DNA of 64,000 bases from assembly GCA_022036555.1 (NCBI GenBank), contig CM039119.1, positions 21,048,595 through 21,112,594 on the forward strand. Reading direction: 5' to 3'. The stretch comes from Microstegium vimineum (taxonomy: Eukaryota > Streptophyta > Magnoliopsida > Poales > Poaceae). How positions within the stretch are numbered: position 1 is the stretch's first letter; each line of letters starts with the position of its first letter. Both the position numbers and the translations under genes were made by a program. Under the pieces are notes generated by a model, which was given only the letters and a program-made list of their open reading frames with translations, ran no database searches and was not told the origin of the DNA. Shown here piece after piece: positions 46,573 through 58,079 of the stretch.

Positions 46573-48473
46573 TGAGAGTCCCCATGTGTTTGGTTTTGAG
46601 TAATTGATGAAACCTACCTAAGTACTAACCTTGATCTCTAAGTATGAATCATGAGATAGGTTGGTACATGCCATGTGATGGAGCTAATAGATCAAGGTGA
46701 TGATGGCAAGGCTCTAGCATGGTGGTGCAAAGGAAAATGGAAAAGGATTCAAGGAAAAGGTGAAATAGGAATCCATTTTCGGTTTGGTGATCATGACACC
46801 ATAGAGGGTGTGATCACATTTAGGATATATAGCCGTACTACTAAGGAGGGAGCTCTCGTGTTTTATTACGGTTATCATGTGCCACTAGGTTCATTGCATT
46901 GCATATAAAATCAATTGAACTAGTGAAACAACCAACTAATTCCACGATAAATGTGAACTAAAAGCTAACACACGTGCACAAGTGTTGAGATCACTTAGTG
47001 TTAGCCCTTGGAAGCTTGGGAGAAGTTGGTGGCTGAGTTTGAGCAGGAAAAGAGATCCCGACGCTAGGGTTTGGCCGGGTTCGGACTATCATCGATGAGT
47101 CCGAAGGCAGACCCTGAGCTGGCTGTGCTGTGGAGAGGGATCTGGACGCTAGCTCCAGACGCGCATCCGGAGTCAGTGCACTCTCTGTGTGGCTCTGCAA
47201 GGAGGTCCGTACGCTGCTGCGTGTCCAGACAGGGGACTCCGAACAAGCGTCCGGAGAAAAGTGTCTCTCTGGGAGCTCTCTGCTGAGGTCCGGACGGTGC
47301 TGCGTGAAGGTCCGAACCCGGACAGCAGGGTGCGTCCGGAGCCACGTGGCGTTCTCTAGCGAAGGCGCGAACAAGCCGTTCGAATCGGCAGGGGCACCGG
47401 ACACTTGGTCGTTGGTCCGGACGGCATGTTGCGCGCGTTCGGAGACCGTGTCCGGAGGCTTGAACATAGGAGTTGGCTGCTCGGTGGAGGGGCATCCGGA
47501 CGTTGTTGTTAGTCCGGACCCCAACTGTTGCTAGCGTCCGGACAGGGCGCAGAGTGTGTTTTGAGGGGGCTAAACGGCTAGTTGTGAGTGTGTGGCTATA
47601 TAAGGTGGTATGGCCGACCCTTGGGCGTCCCTCTTGCGCATTTTCATTACTCACACACTAGTGCTCATTTGTGAGAGCCTCCCCCACTCATCTCTTTGAT
47701 ACACTTGCATAATTCATGAGAGATTGAGTGAATCCAAGTGCATTGCTCATTGATTACATTCTAGTGGCACTTGGTGATCGTCGTCATCGCGGAGCTCTTG
47801 TTATTCTTGGAGGTTGCCACCTTCTAGACGGCTTGGTGCGACGAGGATCGTTGAGCGGAGGAAGGTAATTGTCTCTGGCTCCGATCGGTGGATTGTGAGG
47901 GGTTCTTGAACCTTCCCCGCGGGAGTTCGCAAAAGATATCTCTAGTGGATTGCTCATAGCTTGTGGATCCCTATCTTGTGTTGGTTTTGCGGCACCCAGT
48001 GACGGGTTTGGCGTGTGATGCCAATTAGCGGATGAACCTCCAAGTAGGTGTATCGCTACAACGGGGATTAGCTTGTTGGCAAACAAGTGAACCTTGGAGA
48101 AAAATCTTGTGTCTCATTGTCTCTTTCCGAGGATCTCTATTGTGTTTGATTGGCTTTCCATTGGTGATCTCATCTCTCCGCGTCGGTATAACCTTCCTAT
48201 CTTTAGCTTTGCATTACTTTCTTTACATTCTTGCAAAGTAGAGCCTCTAGCTTAGCTTGTGTAGCTTAGTCTAGTAGCACTAGTTTTCTAGCTCTTGTGT
48301 GTGACATAGGATATATCTTGCTAGTAACTAGACTTGTGGTAGGTGGCTTGCTGACCCTTAGAGCTAGTGCAAACTTGCTTATGCTGTGTTTTATTCTAAC
48401 AAGTTTGTCTAAGTGTTGTTGTAGCATTTTTAATAGGCTATTCACCCCCCTCTAGCCATATCTAGACCTTTCA
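46573..48473 (+). repeat. 5' LTR of Sirevirus C
   Basis: 1901 bp, TGAGAG...CTTTCA. TATA box 'ctatataagg' near 47596. TCCGGA-type palindromes are dense from about 47080 to 47545. Small frames in it (for example 46675-46908) recur in the 3' LTR and are not treated as genes. Confidence 0.92.
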
Positions 48474-48475
48474 AG

Positions 48476-48490
48476 TGGTATCAGAGCCGG
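48476..48490 (+). other. Primer-binding site of Sirevirus C
   Basis: TGGTATCAGAGCCGG, complementary to the 3' end of initiator tRNA-Met, two bases after the LTR. Confidence 0.92.
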
Positions 48491-48530
48491 TACACCATTC
48501 TTACAAGGCTTAACATCCCATGGTGTTAAA

Positions 48531-50429
48531 ATGGCTCAAATCAACAACACCAAGAGGCCACCCAAGTTTGATGGCACCAATTATAGCTATTGGAAGGCAT
48601 TGATGACCACCATGACATTGCTTTGAGTGCCATCCATGAAGCAATCTCAAGAGAAGTGTTTGAACAAATCAAGAACATTGAGAGAGCTCATGAGGCATGG
48701 AAGAAGCTAGAAGAGTCATATGAAGGGACTCAATCCATGAAAGGGGCCAAGGCATATATCTTGAAGGAGAAGTTTGCTAGTTTCAAGATGAAAGAAGATG
48801 AAAATGTGCCGGAAATGTTCAATAGGCTTGAGGTGCTTGTCAATGACCTCAAGTCACATGGAGAGAATGTGGAGAACAAGGACTTCTCATTCAAATTTTT
48901 TAGGAGCCTTCCCTCAAGATTTGAGATGTTAGTCACTCTATTGGTGAGAAGTGGATTGGACACAATGACACCGAACCAAGTTCTTGGTGAGGTGATAACC
49001 AATGACACCTTTAGGGAAGACAAGGACAAGATAAGAGAGAACAAGCAGAAGAAGGATGCCAAGAAGAAAAGCTTAGCATTCAAGGCCACATCTTCATCAA
49101 ATGGAAAAGCAAAGATCAAGTGTGATGAATCAAGCAATGATGAAAGCTCAAGCAATAGTGATGATGATGAAGAAGAGATGGCTCTATTTGTCAAGAAATT
49201 TGGCAAGTTCATGAAGAAGAAGGGCTATAGAGCAAGAAGGAAGAAGAGCTCACACAAGTTCAATGAGAAGGATAGAAGATGCTTCAAGTGCAATAGCAAG
49301 GACCATCTCATTGCAGATTACCCTCATCATAGTGACAATGAAGATGAGAAGAAGGGCAAGAAGAAAGAGAAGAAAGAAAAGAAAGAGAACAAGATGTTCC
49401 TCAAGAAGAACAAGAAGGGAGGTTCATATGTTGTCACTTGGGATAGTGATTCCTCAAGTGATGATGAGAAGAGATCAAGCAAGAAGAAGGCTCTTGCAAG
49501 CATTGCTATGAAGAACACGATCTCTCTCTTTGACACTCCATCTACATGCTTCATGGCTCGGTCCACTAAGGTACAATCCGATGATGAGTGTGATTCTAGT
49601 GATGATGATGATGAACCCACTAAAGATGAACTAATTGAAATGTTGGAAGATGCTAAGACTCACTTTGACATCAAGAGAAAGGAGTGCAAAGCATTGTGGA
49701 AAGAGCTCAAGCTCTCAAGCAATCCTTTGATGAGCTCAATCTTTCTCATGAGAGCCTAGAGGATGCCCATGAGAAGCTTGACAAAGCTCACTCTAAGCTT
49801 AAAGAAGCTCACTCATCTCTTGTTGAACAAAAGGAGAAAGAGCATGTTTCAACAAGTAACAGGGGAACAACTTGTGACATAATCAATGAATCTTTCTATG
49901 AACCCATCATCATCACCCCAACTAACCCTTTTTGTAGCACTTCTAACTCTACCTCTTCTACTAGTGATGGCTTCACTTGTGATGCTTCACTAATGGTTGA
50001 GAATGAGACCCTTAAGAAGGAGGTTGGTAAGCTCACTCTAGCCTTAGGAAATGCCTATGGTGGAGACGCCCGCTTGCTTAAGTGCTTGGGTAGCCAAAGG
50101 TTCTCCCTTTGCAAAGAGGGATTGGGCTATACCCCAAGAAAGGCAAGGTGTCCTTTTCAACTCCAAAGCCTCGCTTTGTGAAGAGCAATGGCCGGTTTTG
50201 CTCAAGTTGCAAGCAAGTAGGGCATGATGAGCAACATTGCAAACTAAATCTAAGCAAGATAAAATTTACACATGCATCTATTCGCTTTGATTCTAGTTAT
50301 ATGCTTACCAAGGGCAAGAAAGGTGTGATAGCTAAGTACATGGGTGCTCCCAATGAGAGCTCAAAGAATAAATCTATTTGGGTACCTAAGTCCTTAGTCA
50401 CTAACTTTGGAGGATCCAAGCAAGTATGA
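48531..50429 (+). pseudogene. gag of Sirevirus C, broken
   Basis: Opens with MAQINNTKRPPKFDGTNYSY at 48531. About 40 codons present in element A are missing near 48590, which changes the frame. The main block (to 49759) has the copia Gag region and a first zinc knuckle reading CFKCNSKDHLIADY, in which the last cysteine is a tyrosine. The frame then changes near 49690 to a coiled-coil part (to about 50150) and again to the C-terminal part with a second knuckle, CSSCKQVGHDEQHC. Stops at 50427-50429 and a few codons later precede pol. Compared with element A it has the same domain order but more frame changes. Confidence 0.88.
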
Positions 50430-52737
50430 GTACCTAAGAAGAATTGAATTGTTTTGTAGGTCAATTATAAAGCCGGAGGGAGGCATTAGGTGCTTGATAG
50501 TGGGTGCACTCAACATATGACCAGAGATTCAAGAATGTTCAACTCTATCAAGCCAAATGATTGCAATGGGGTAGATTCTATCACATTTGGTGACAATGGC
50601 AAAGGCAAGGTCAAAGGGCTTGGTAAGATTGCAATATCCAATGACATGAGCATATCCAATGTGTTGCTAGTAGAGAGCTTGAACTTCAACTTGCTATCCG
50701 TAGCTCAACTTTGTGATCTTGGTTTCAAGTGCATCTTTGGAGTTGATGATGTAGAGACCATAAGTGTAGATGGCTCTAATTTGATCTTCAAAGGCTTTAG
50801 ATATGAGAATCTATACTTGGTTGACTTCAATGCTAGAGAAACTCAATTGTCAACTTTCTTGCTATCCAAATCTAGCATGGGTTGGTTATGGCATAGAAGG
50901 CTTGGTCATGTTGGCATGAGGCAATTGAACAAATTAGTCAAGCATGATCTAGTTAGAGGCTTGAAAGATGTGGTCTTTGAGAAAGATAAGCTTTGCAGCT
51001 CTTGTCAAGCCGGCAAATAAGTTGGAAACACTCACCCTAGTAAGAGCATGATGAGTACTTGCAAACCATTTGATCTCTTGCACATGGACTTGTTTGGACC
51101 AACCACCTATACAAGTATTGGTGGAAACAAATATGGCTTTGTGATAGTTGATGACTTCACTAGATATACTTGGGTATTCTTCTTGAGTGACAAGAGTGAC
51201 ACATTTGATACATTCAAGATCTTTGTCAAGAGATGCTAAAATGAATTTGAAACAACTATCAATAAAGTGAGAAGTGACAATGTTAGTGAGTTCAAGAATA
51301 CAAGAGTTGATGAGCTATGTGATGAATATGGAATCAAACATCAATTCTTGGCCAAGTATACACCTCAATCAAATGGGCTTGTTGAGAGGAAGAATAGGAC
51401 ACTCATTGATATGGCAAGATCTATGCTTAATGAATACAATGTGAGTGATTCTTTTTGGGCCAAAGCTATCAACACGACTTGCTACTATAGCAACCGACTC
51501 TATTGCCACAAGATGCTTGAGAAGACACCTTATGAGCTACTGAATGGAAGAAAGCCAAATATTGCATACTTTAGAGTGTTTGGTTGCAAGTGCTATATCT
51601 TGAAGAAAGGTGCACGATTGAGCAAATTTGAGAAGAAATGTGATGAAGGCTTCCTACTTGGTTACTCAACTACAAGCAAAGCATATAGAGTATGGAATCT
51701 TACTCATGGCATAGTTGAGGAGGTACATGATGTGGAGTTTGATGAAACACAAGGCTCTCAAGATGAAATTGATAATCAGATGATGTGAGAGGTGAACCAT
51801 TGGCTAATGAAATGAAGAATATGGATATTGGGGACATTAGGCCGAGGCAAGTGGATGAAGAGCAAGACAATGACTATCTAGTGCATGCTCCATCCAATGA
51901 GCAAATCAATGACAATCAAGCTAGTTCATCCTCTCCAACTCAAGATTAACATGAGGCTAGTTCATCATCTCAATCCAATGACCAACCAAGTACAAGCAAT
52001 CAACTTCCAACACTCCAACCTACATCTATTGCAAGGGATCATCCATTGGATCATATTATTGGAGATATCACAAGAGGTGTGCAAACAAGATCAATATTGG
52101 CTTCATTTTGTGAACATTACTCCTTTGTGTCATCTATTGAGCCAACCAAGATTGAAGAAGCTTTGCAAGATATTGATTGGGTAAATGCTATGCATGAAGA
52201 GCTCAACAACTTAACTAGAAATCAAGTTTGGGAGCTAGTTGAGAGGCCAAAGAACCACAATGTTATTGGCACAAGATGGGTCTTTCGCAACAAACAAGAT
52301 CAAGATGACATAGTGGTGAGGAACAAAGCAAGACTAGTTGCATAAGGTTACACTCAAGTAGAGGGTCTTGACTTTGGAGAAACATATGCACCGGTGGCAA
52401 GGCTAGAAGCAATATGAATCCTATTGGCTTATGCTTGTTCTCACAACATCAAGCTCTATCAAATGGATGTGAAGAGTGCATTTCTCAATGGGTACATCAA
52501 TGAATTGGTATATATTGAGCAACCACCCGGATTTGAAGATGACAAGAAACCCAACCATGTGTACAAGCTAAGAAAGGCATTGTATGGTTTGAAGAAAGCA
52601 CCTAGAGCATGGTATGAGAGGTTGAGAGACTTTCTCCTCTCTAAGGGATTCATTATGGGCAAGGTTGATACTACCCTCTTCACCAAGAAGATTGACAAGG
52701 ACTTGTTTGTGTTGCAAATCTATGTGGATGACATTAT

Positions 52738-54159
52738 TGTCGGTGTTATGACCCGGGGGTCAAGACCACCAATGAGTAAACTTGTATATCGCGTGCTCCC
52801 TCTCTCAGATGTGATGCAAGATGGACACAAGGTTTATCCTAGTTCGGGCAAAGAAGGCCCTACGTCCAGCGGGGGAGGATGACTTGTATTATCTCGCACC
52901 CAAAACGTGCTTGTACAGGGGGGTACAAGCTGTGTTACACGGGGTTGCTCAGAGTGAGCTGCGGTCTAAGGCTAACGGGTTTGCCCTAAGCTGCGGGTTT
53001 GCCACCCGAGGGGTCGATCGAGTGGCGGGGTGTGTATGCGTGGAGTGTGAGAGTCTGAACTGAAGTCTCAGAGATTTCAGGATCCTCAAATTCCCCCCTT
53101 TATTCTACCTCGGCGTCCCCATTTATAGACCAAGGGGAGGTCCGAGGGTATAGGGTCCTAACTATGGTAGTATGGGTAGCGCGTCCGAGGCACAGTGTTG
53201 GTGGAGAGACGTTGAGCACTGTGGCGGCATGGCCTTCCCGTCCTTCTGGCGTCCCCGGTCGTGGTGGCAGTAGAAGTCATCGCGGCACAGCGTCCGCAGA
53301 CGGGCACGAATCCCACGGCTGAAGCGGGACGGGGCGGATGGGACGGCCCCCATACTGGAGTTGTTGGAGAAAGGGGTCGAGCCCCTCGGTCGAGGGGGGG
53401 GGGGTCGAGCCCCGCGTGGCTCTATCACATTCCCGAAGTCGTCGTCGAGGGCCGCACTGTTCACTTTTCGAGGGGTACTGCTAGAGTCCGTACTCGCGTA
53501 GTGGCGACAGTGGCGGCACAGTTGACAGGAATCGGGGACATGACGGGGAGTTGGCGGATTTGACAGCGGACGCGGGCGCCCATGTAGTTAGGTGGTTTCA
53601 CTTTAACCCATGCCGGGAGCAGTTGGGTTAATCGAGCCTCTCGTCCGGGGGTCGTCCGTTCGACCCCTGGTCCGTCGCTCATCGTCGAGGTAGGGTCGGA
53701 GCAGAGACGGGGTCGGAGAGGTCGAGGTAGAGGTCAGGGGGTCGTTCGTTCGACCCCTCGTCCGTCCTTCGTTCGTCGAGGTGGGGGCCGGGGGGTCGTT
53801 CGCTCGCCCCCTCGGTCCGTCATTTATTGTCGAGGTAGGAGCCAGGGGGTCGTTCGCTCGCCCCCTCGGTCCATCATTTATCGTCGAGGTAGGAGCCGGG
53901 GGGTCGTTCGTCCGACCCTCGGTCCGTCTCTTGACGTCGAGGTGGGGGCCGAGGGGTCGTTCGAACGACCCCTCGTCCGTCATTCGGCGTCGAGGTGGGC
54001 CAGCCCGTGACTTGTCGCCACAGGTGGTGTAGAGGGGGCCCTCGAGCGATGTGCCATGCCTTACTGAGCAGTGGGCTGGTCCCTACCTTAAAAATAGTTG
54101 CTATGTTTAGCGTTAATTTATCGAAGGGTTTAGGGTACCCCTTACCTTCGTACCCGACA
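52738..54159 (-). mobile_element. Solo LTR D inside reverse transcriptase
   Basis: 1422 bp, TGTCGG...CCGACA, perfect 5-bp duplication ATTAT (52733-52737 and 54160-54164). The minus-strand TATAAAT (near 53122) suggests minus orientation. Contains a 54-bp tandem array. End sequence and GC content fit Ty3/gypsy LTRs of grasses. Lineage uncertain. Confidence 0.88.
53741..54000. repeat. 54-bp tandem array in solo LTR D
   Basis: GGTCGTTCG starts a unit at 53741, 53795, 53849, 53903 and 53956 (spacing 53-54 bp), with a diverged relative at 53651. Each unit holds a GTCGTTCG...CGACCCCTCG-like partial palindrome and a GTCGAGGTNGG word. Confidence 0.85.
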
Positions 54160-55098
54160 ATTATCTTTGGATCAACCAATCAAGAATTTTGTGAAGAATT
54201 TGGCAATATGATGGCAAAAGAGTTTGAGATGTATATGCTTGGTGAACTTAGTTACTTCCTTGGTCTTCAAGTCAAGCAAATGAAGAATGACACATTTGTG
54301 AGTCAAGGCAAGTATATCAAAGACATGCTCAAGAAGTTCAATCTAGATGAAGCAAAGTGTATTAGCACACCAATGGGAACAAATGGTAACTTGGATAGTG
54401 ATTCTAGTGGCAACATGGTAGATCAAAAGCTATATAGATTAATGATTGGTAGCCTACTCTATGTGACCGCATCAAGATCGGATGTCATGTTTAGTGAATG
54501 CTTGTGTGCAAGATTTCAAGCATCTCCTAGAGAGAGTCATTTGAAGGCCACAAAGAGGATATTGAGATATTTGAAGCATACACCAAATGTTGGGTTGTGG
54601 TATCCTAAAGGATCAAACTTTGAGTTAATTGGATACTCTGACTCGGACTATGCGGGTTGCAAGATAGAAAGAAAGAGCACATCGGGCACATGTCAATTGC
54701 TTGGAAGATCACTTGTCTCATGGTCATCAAAGAAGCAAAATAGTGTGGCACTCTCTACCGCCAAAGCCGAATACATTAGTGCGGGGAGTTGTTGTGCACA
54801 AATACTTTGGATGAAAGCTACTTTGAATGATTTTGGAGTCAAATTCAAGAAAGTGCCCTTGCTATGTGACAATGAAAGTGCAATCAAGTTAACCAACAAC
54901 CCGGTCCAACATGCAAGAACAAAGCATATTGATGTCCGCCACCATTTCATTAGAGATCATCAATTGAAAGGGGGCATTTCAATAGAGAGTGTGGGCACCG
55001 AAGATCAATTGGCAATCTTTACCAAGCCACTAGATGAAAAGAGGTTTTGCAAGCTAAGGAATGAGTTGAACATACTTGATTTCTCCAACATGAGTTGA

Positions 55099-56255
55099 TG
55101 AACCCCCACTTATATGACATGCCTCTACTCCGACAAAGCAAGATACAAGTTGATTTGAGAGCATTCATGCATACTTTGCTAGGACTTGTGTAGAGCATAG
55201 AGACATCACTCATGCCTCTAGGCTCATTCATGAAAACCAAAATGATTTTGATGCTTATATGGTGCCACTATTGCTTCTATGACTTGACATGATCTAGTGG
55301 TAGCATATGACATGTTGATGGGCTTGCAATCCTAGTGTTTGATCTATGTCTATGAGCTTAAGTGTTTAATTCAACATAGGCAAGATAACCATCTTTGTAT
55401 GATTGAACAAGCTTGTCTATGGTTTAAACCGAATTAAATATCTTGGGCAAGTAGCTTAGTTCAAACCAAAGTTGAAAATTCTTTCACCCTATCTCACACT
55501 AAGGGGGAGTAAAACTTGAATATCTATAATTGGTCCCACCTTTTTGTGTCAATTGGATGACAAAGCGGGAGAAATTGTGGAAAGATATAAAAGTTTACCA
55601 AAAGGGGAGAAAATTCTTAAGGGGGAGAAATTGAAAGATAAAGGGAGAAAATGAAAAATCAATTTTGAAAAGAACACACAAGTAGGGGGAGCAAGCTCAT
55701 GAACACTATTGTTGCATTTAAATGCTTGCATCCTCATATTTATTGTTGCACAAGTACTTTAAATTCAAATATTCATGATTGTGTGGTGATTGCTAGTGAT
55801 ACAAAATGAATGATGTTTGATCAACTAGCATGCATAGGTGGTAAGCTAGATGTGTGTGTGTGTGCCTTTCAAGTGGTATTTAGAAACCTTTCTCTTAAAT
55901 GTTGATCTCACGGGGTTTCTAGCTTTGACTTGATCTCTAGCTTGTCATGGTGCTAAGGATGATTCTAATTCCGCACTCCGATGGTATCACCCTTCAAAGG
56001 TCTACTCTTAAACCTTAGCATCATTTGGTAGCTATTTACTCTCCCACTTTGACTATCCATGCATATGTGCCAACTTGAACCAAACTCTAGAAGCACATAT
56101 GTAGGGGAGCTAATAACTACCAAACCGAATTTGTGTGACTTGTCCAAAATTTAAAATCTTTGATCAAAATGCTTGGACAAGCAACTGAAGTTCAAAATGA
56201 TTATATTTCATATCTTTATGGAAAGGTTGTCATCAATTACCAAAAAGGGGGAGAT
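55099..56255 (+). other. 3' non-coding region of Sirevirus C with many polypurine tracts
   Basis: Purine tracts (GGGGGAG, GGGGAGA types) lie near 55503, 55570, 55602, 55621, 55684 and 56103. The functional tract AAAAAGGGGGAGAT at 56242-56255 abuts the 3' LTR. This pattern is a known Sirevirus mark. Confidence 0.85.
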
Positions 56256-57544
56256 TGAGAGTCCCCATGTGTTTGGTTTTGAGTAATTGATGAAACCTAC
56301 CTAAGTACTAACCTTGATCTCTAAGTGTGAATCATGAGATATGTTGGTACATGCTATGTGATGGAGCTAATAGATCAAGGTTATGATGGCAAGGCTCTAG
56401 CATGGTGGTGCAAAGGAAAATGGAAAATGATTCAAGGCAAAGGTGAAATAGGAATCCATTTTCGGTTTGGTGATCAAGACACCATAGAGGGTGTGATCAC
56501 ATTTAGGATAGATAGCCGTACTATCAAGGAGGGAGCTCTTGTGTTTGATTACGGTTATCATGTGCCACTAGGTTCATTGCATTGCATATAAAATGAATTG
56601 AACTAGTGAAACAACCAACTAATTCCAAGATAAATGTGAACTAAAAGCTAACACACGTGCACAAGTGTTGAGATCACTTAGTGTTAGCCCTTGGAAGCTT
56701 GGGAGAAGTTGGTGGTTGAGTTTGAGAAGAAAAAGAGATCTGGACGCTAGTCTAGATGCTAGGGTTTGGTCAGGTCCGGACTATCGTCGATGAGTCCGGA
56801 GGCAGACCCTGAGCTGGCTGTGCTGTGGAGAGTGATCCGGACGCTAGCTCCGGACGCGCGTCCGGAGTCAGTGCGCTCTCTGTGTGGCTCTGCAAGGAGG
56901 TCCAGACACTGCTGCGTGTCCGGACAGGGGACTCCGGACAAGCGTCCGGAGAAAAGTGGCTCTCTGGGAGCTCTTTGCTGAGGTCCGGACGGTGCAGCGT
57001 GAAGGTCTGGACCCGGATAGCAGGGTGCGTCCGGCTGCTGTCCGGAGCCACGTGGCGTTCTCTAGCGAAGGCGCGAACAAGCCGTTGGAATCGGCAGGGG
57101 CACCGGACGCATGGTCGTTGGTCCGGACGGCGTGTTGCGCGTGTCCCGAGACCACGTCCAGAGGCTTGAACAGAGGAGTTGGCTGCTCGGTGGAGGGGCG
57201 TCCGGACGCTATTGTTAGTCCGGACCCCAACTGTTGCTAGCATCCGGACAGGGCGCAGAGTGTGTTTTGAGGGGGCTAAATGGCTAGTTGTGAGTGTGTG
57301 GCTATATAAGGTAGTATGGCCGGCCCTTGGGCGTCCCTCTTGCACATTTTCATCACTCACACACTAGTGCTCATTTGTGAGAGCCTCCCCCACTCATCTC
57401 TTTGATACACTTGCATAATTCATGAGAGATTGAGTGAATCCATGTGCATTGCTCATTGATTACATTATAGTGGCACTTGGTGATCGTCGTCATCGCGGAG
57501 CTCTTGTTATTCTTGGAGGTTGCCACCTTCTAGACGACTTGGTG
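56256..57544 (+). repeat. 3' LTR of Sirevirus C, truncated
   Basis: Matches 46573-47838 of the 5' LTR. The last 635 bp are missing. Fourteen TCCGGA palindromes lie between 56775 and 57250. Confidence 0.9.
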
Positions 57545-58027
57545 ATGAATAATGAATTAGGTCAGAGAGGCTCTCTTCCTCTGGGTCAGGGGGCCTTCCT
57601 TATATAGCCTCCTCAAATGAACGTCGACCGTCGGATCAAACCAACCTTAATGGAGGGCTTAGATGTGATCTCAAAGGCGGTGGAGAGAGGGTCCACAAAG
57701 CAAAGGGCCATTGGGCTTTGCCCTAGGGCAGCCGCCCCAGGGGGTAGGGCGGGCGCCCTACCCCTAGGCCCGCTCGGCCTCTGGTTCCTTCCGCGCCTTC
57801 TTGACTCTTCTAGAGTGTTCTTGTTTCTACGGATGATGTTTATCTCTATGTAATCATGACATGTGGGCCTTTCCTCCATATTTCCTGATATCCCCCTGCA
57901 GAAATAGACATTCACCAAAACTCGTGGAATTTTGTCAGTATAAACCCTATTTCTAAGTGTTGGTTTCATATAGATCCTTTTCCTTGTCTAGTTGACGGTT
58001 GGATTTGATACTTAAGGACCGTCAACA
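57545..58027 (-). mobile_element. LTR fragment E (TGTTGACGGT type)
   Basis: On the minus strand it starts TGTTGACGGTCC at 58027 and runs to 57545, where it breaks off shortly after a TATA box (ctatataagg, near 57602). It is the U3 part of an LTR. The start carries the same 9-10 bp inverted pair (GTTGACGGT/ACCGTCAAC) as the LTR at 12441-14281. The other end was lost in the deletion. Confidence 0.65.
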
Positions 58028-58079
58028 AGGATTAGTCCATAGGTTTCATCAATTATCCAAAAACAAACTTGGGCTTTCA
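58028..58079 (-). repeat. 5' LTR of Sirevirus A, distal end
   Basis: Matches 39041-39092 with two differences and ends GGGCTTTCA. It completes the outer boundary of element A. Confidence 0.85.

Larger units (their letters stand above)
50490..55098 (+). pseudogene. pol of Sirevirus C, broken and interrupted
   Basis: Protease LDSGC (50490), GAG_pre-integrase region (HRRLGH...CSSCQAGK, to 51017), integrase core (HMDLFGP at about 51080, RSDNVSEF at 51270 where a glycine is replaced by valine, NGLVERKN at about 51375), reverse transcriptase to YVDDII (52737), then after the solo LTR FGSTNQ (54169) onward, and RNase H with TAKAEY in place of TAEAEY (near 54762). Ends DFSNMS at 55098. In-frame stops at 51018, 51237, 51786, 52343 and 52414. 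The part after the solo LTR is a single open frame to the natural end, so decay is concentrated upstream. Confidence 0.9.
46573..57544 (+). mobile_element. Sirevirus C (Ty1/copia), plus strand
   Basis: 5' LTR 46573-48473, tRNA-Met primer site, gag, pol, many polypurine tracts, and 3' LTR 56256-57544 (truncated). It is inserted in the 5' LTR of element A and belongs to a related but distinct family, as its LTR starts TGAGAGTCCCC. A solo LTR (52738-54159) interrupts pol. The right end is lost in a deletion, so the target duplication cannot be checked. Confidence 0.9.
37245..58079 (-). mobile_element. Sirevirus A (Ty1/copia), minus strand
   Basis: 3' LTR 37245-39092, internal region 39093-45349, and 5' LTR 45350-46572 plus 58028-58079. 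The 5' LTR is split by element C and fragment E and lacks about 576 bp. The order gag, protease, integrase, reverse transcriptase, RNase H is Ty1/copia. The tRNA-Met primer site, long coiled-coil gag and many polypurine tracts are Sirevirus. The flanks are GTCAT (37240-37244) and GCCGT (58080-58084). They do not match, but differ only by two transitions. It inserted in the envelope-position ORF of element B. Confidence 0.85.

Noticed and set aside
46675..46908. Frame of 77 codons in the 5' LTR of C, with a similar one at 56334-56591
   Set aside because: It recurs because the LTR is duplicated. It is disturbed by the expected LTR mutations and has no recognisable domain. I treat it as LTR sequence.
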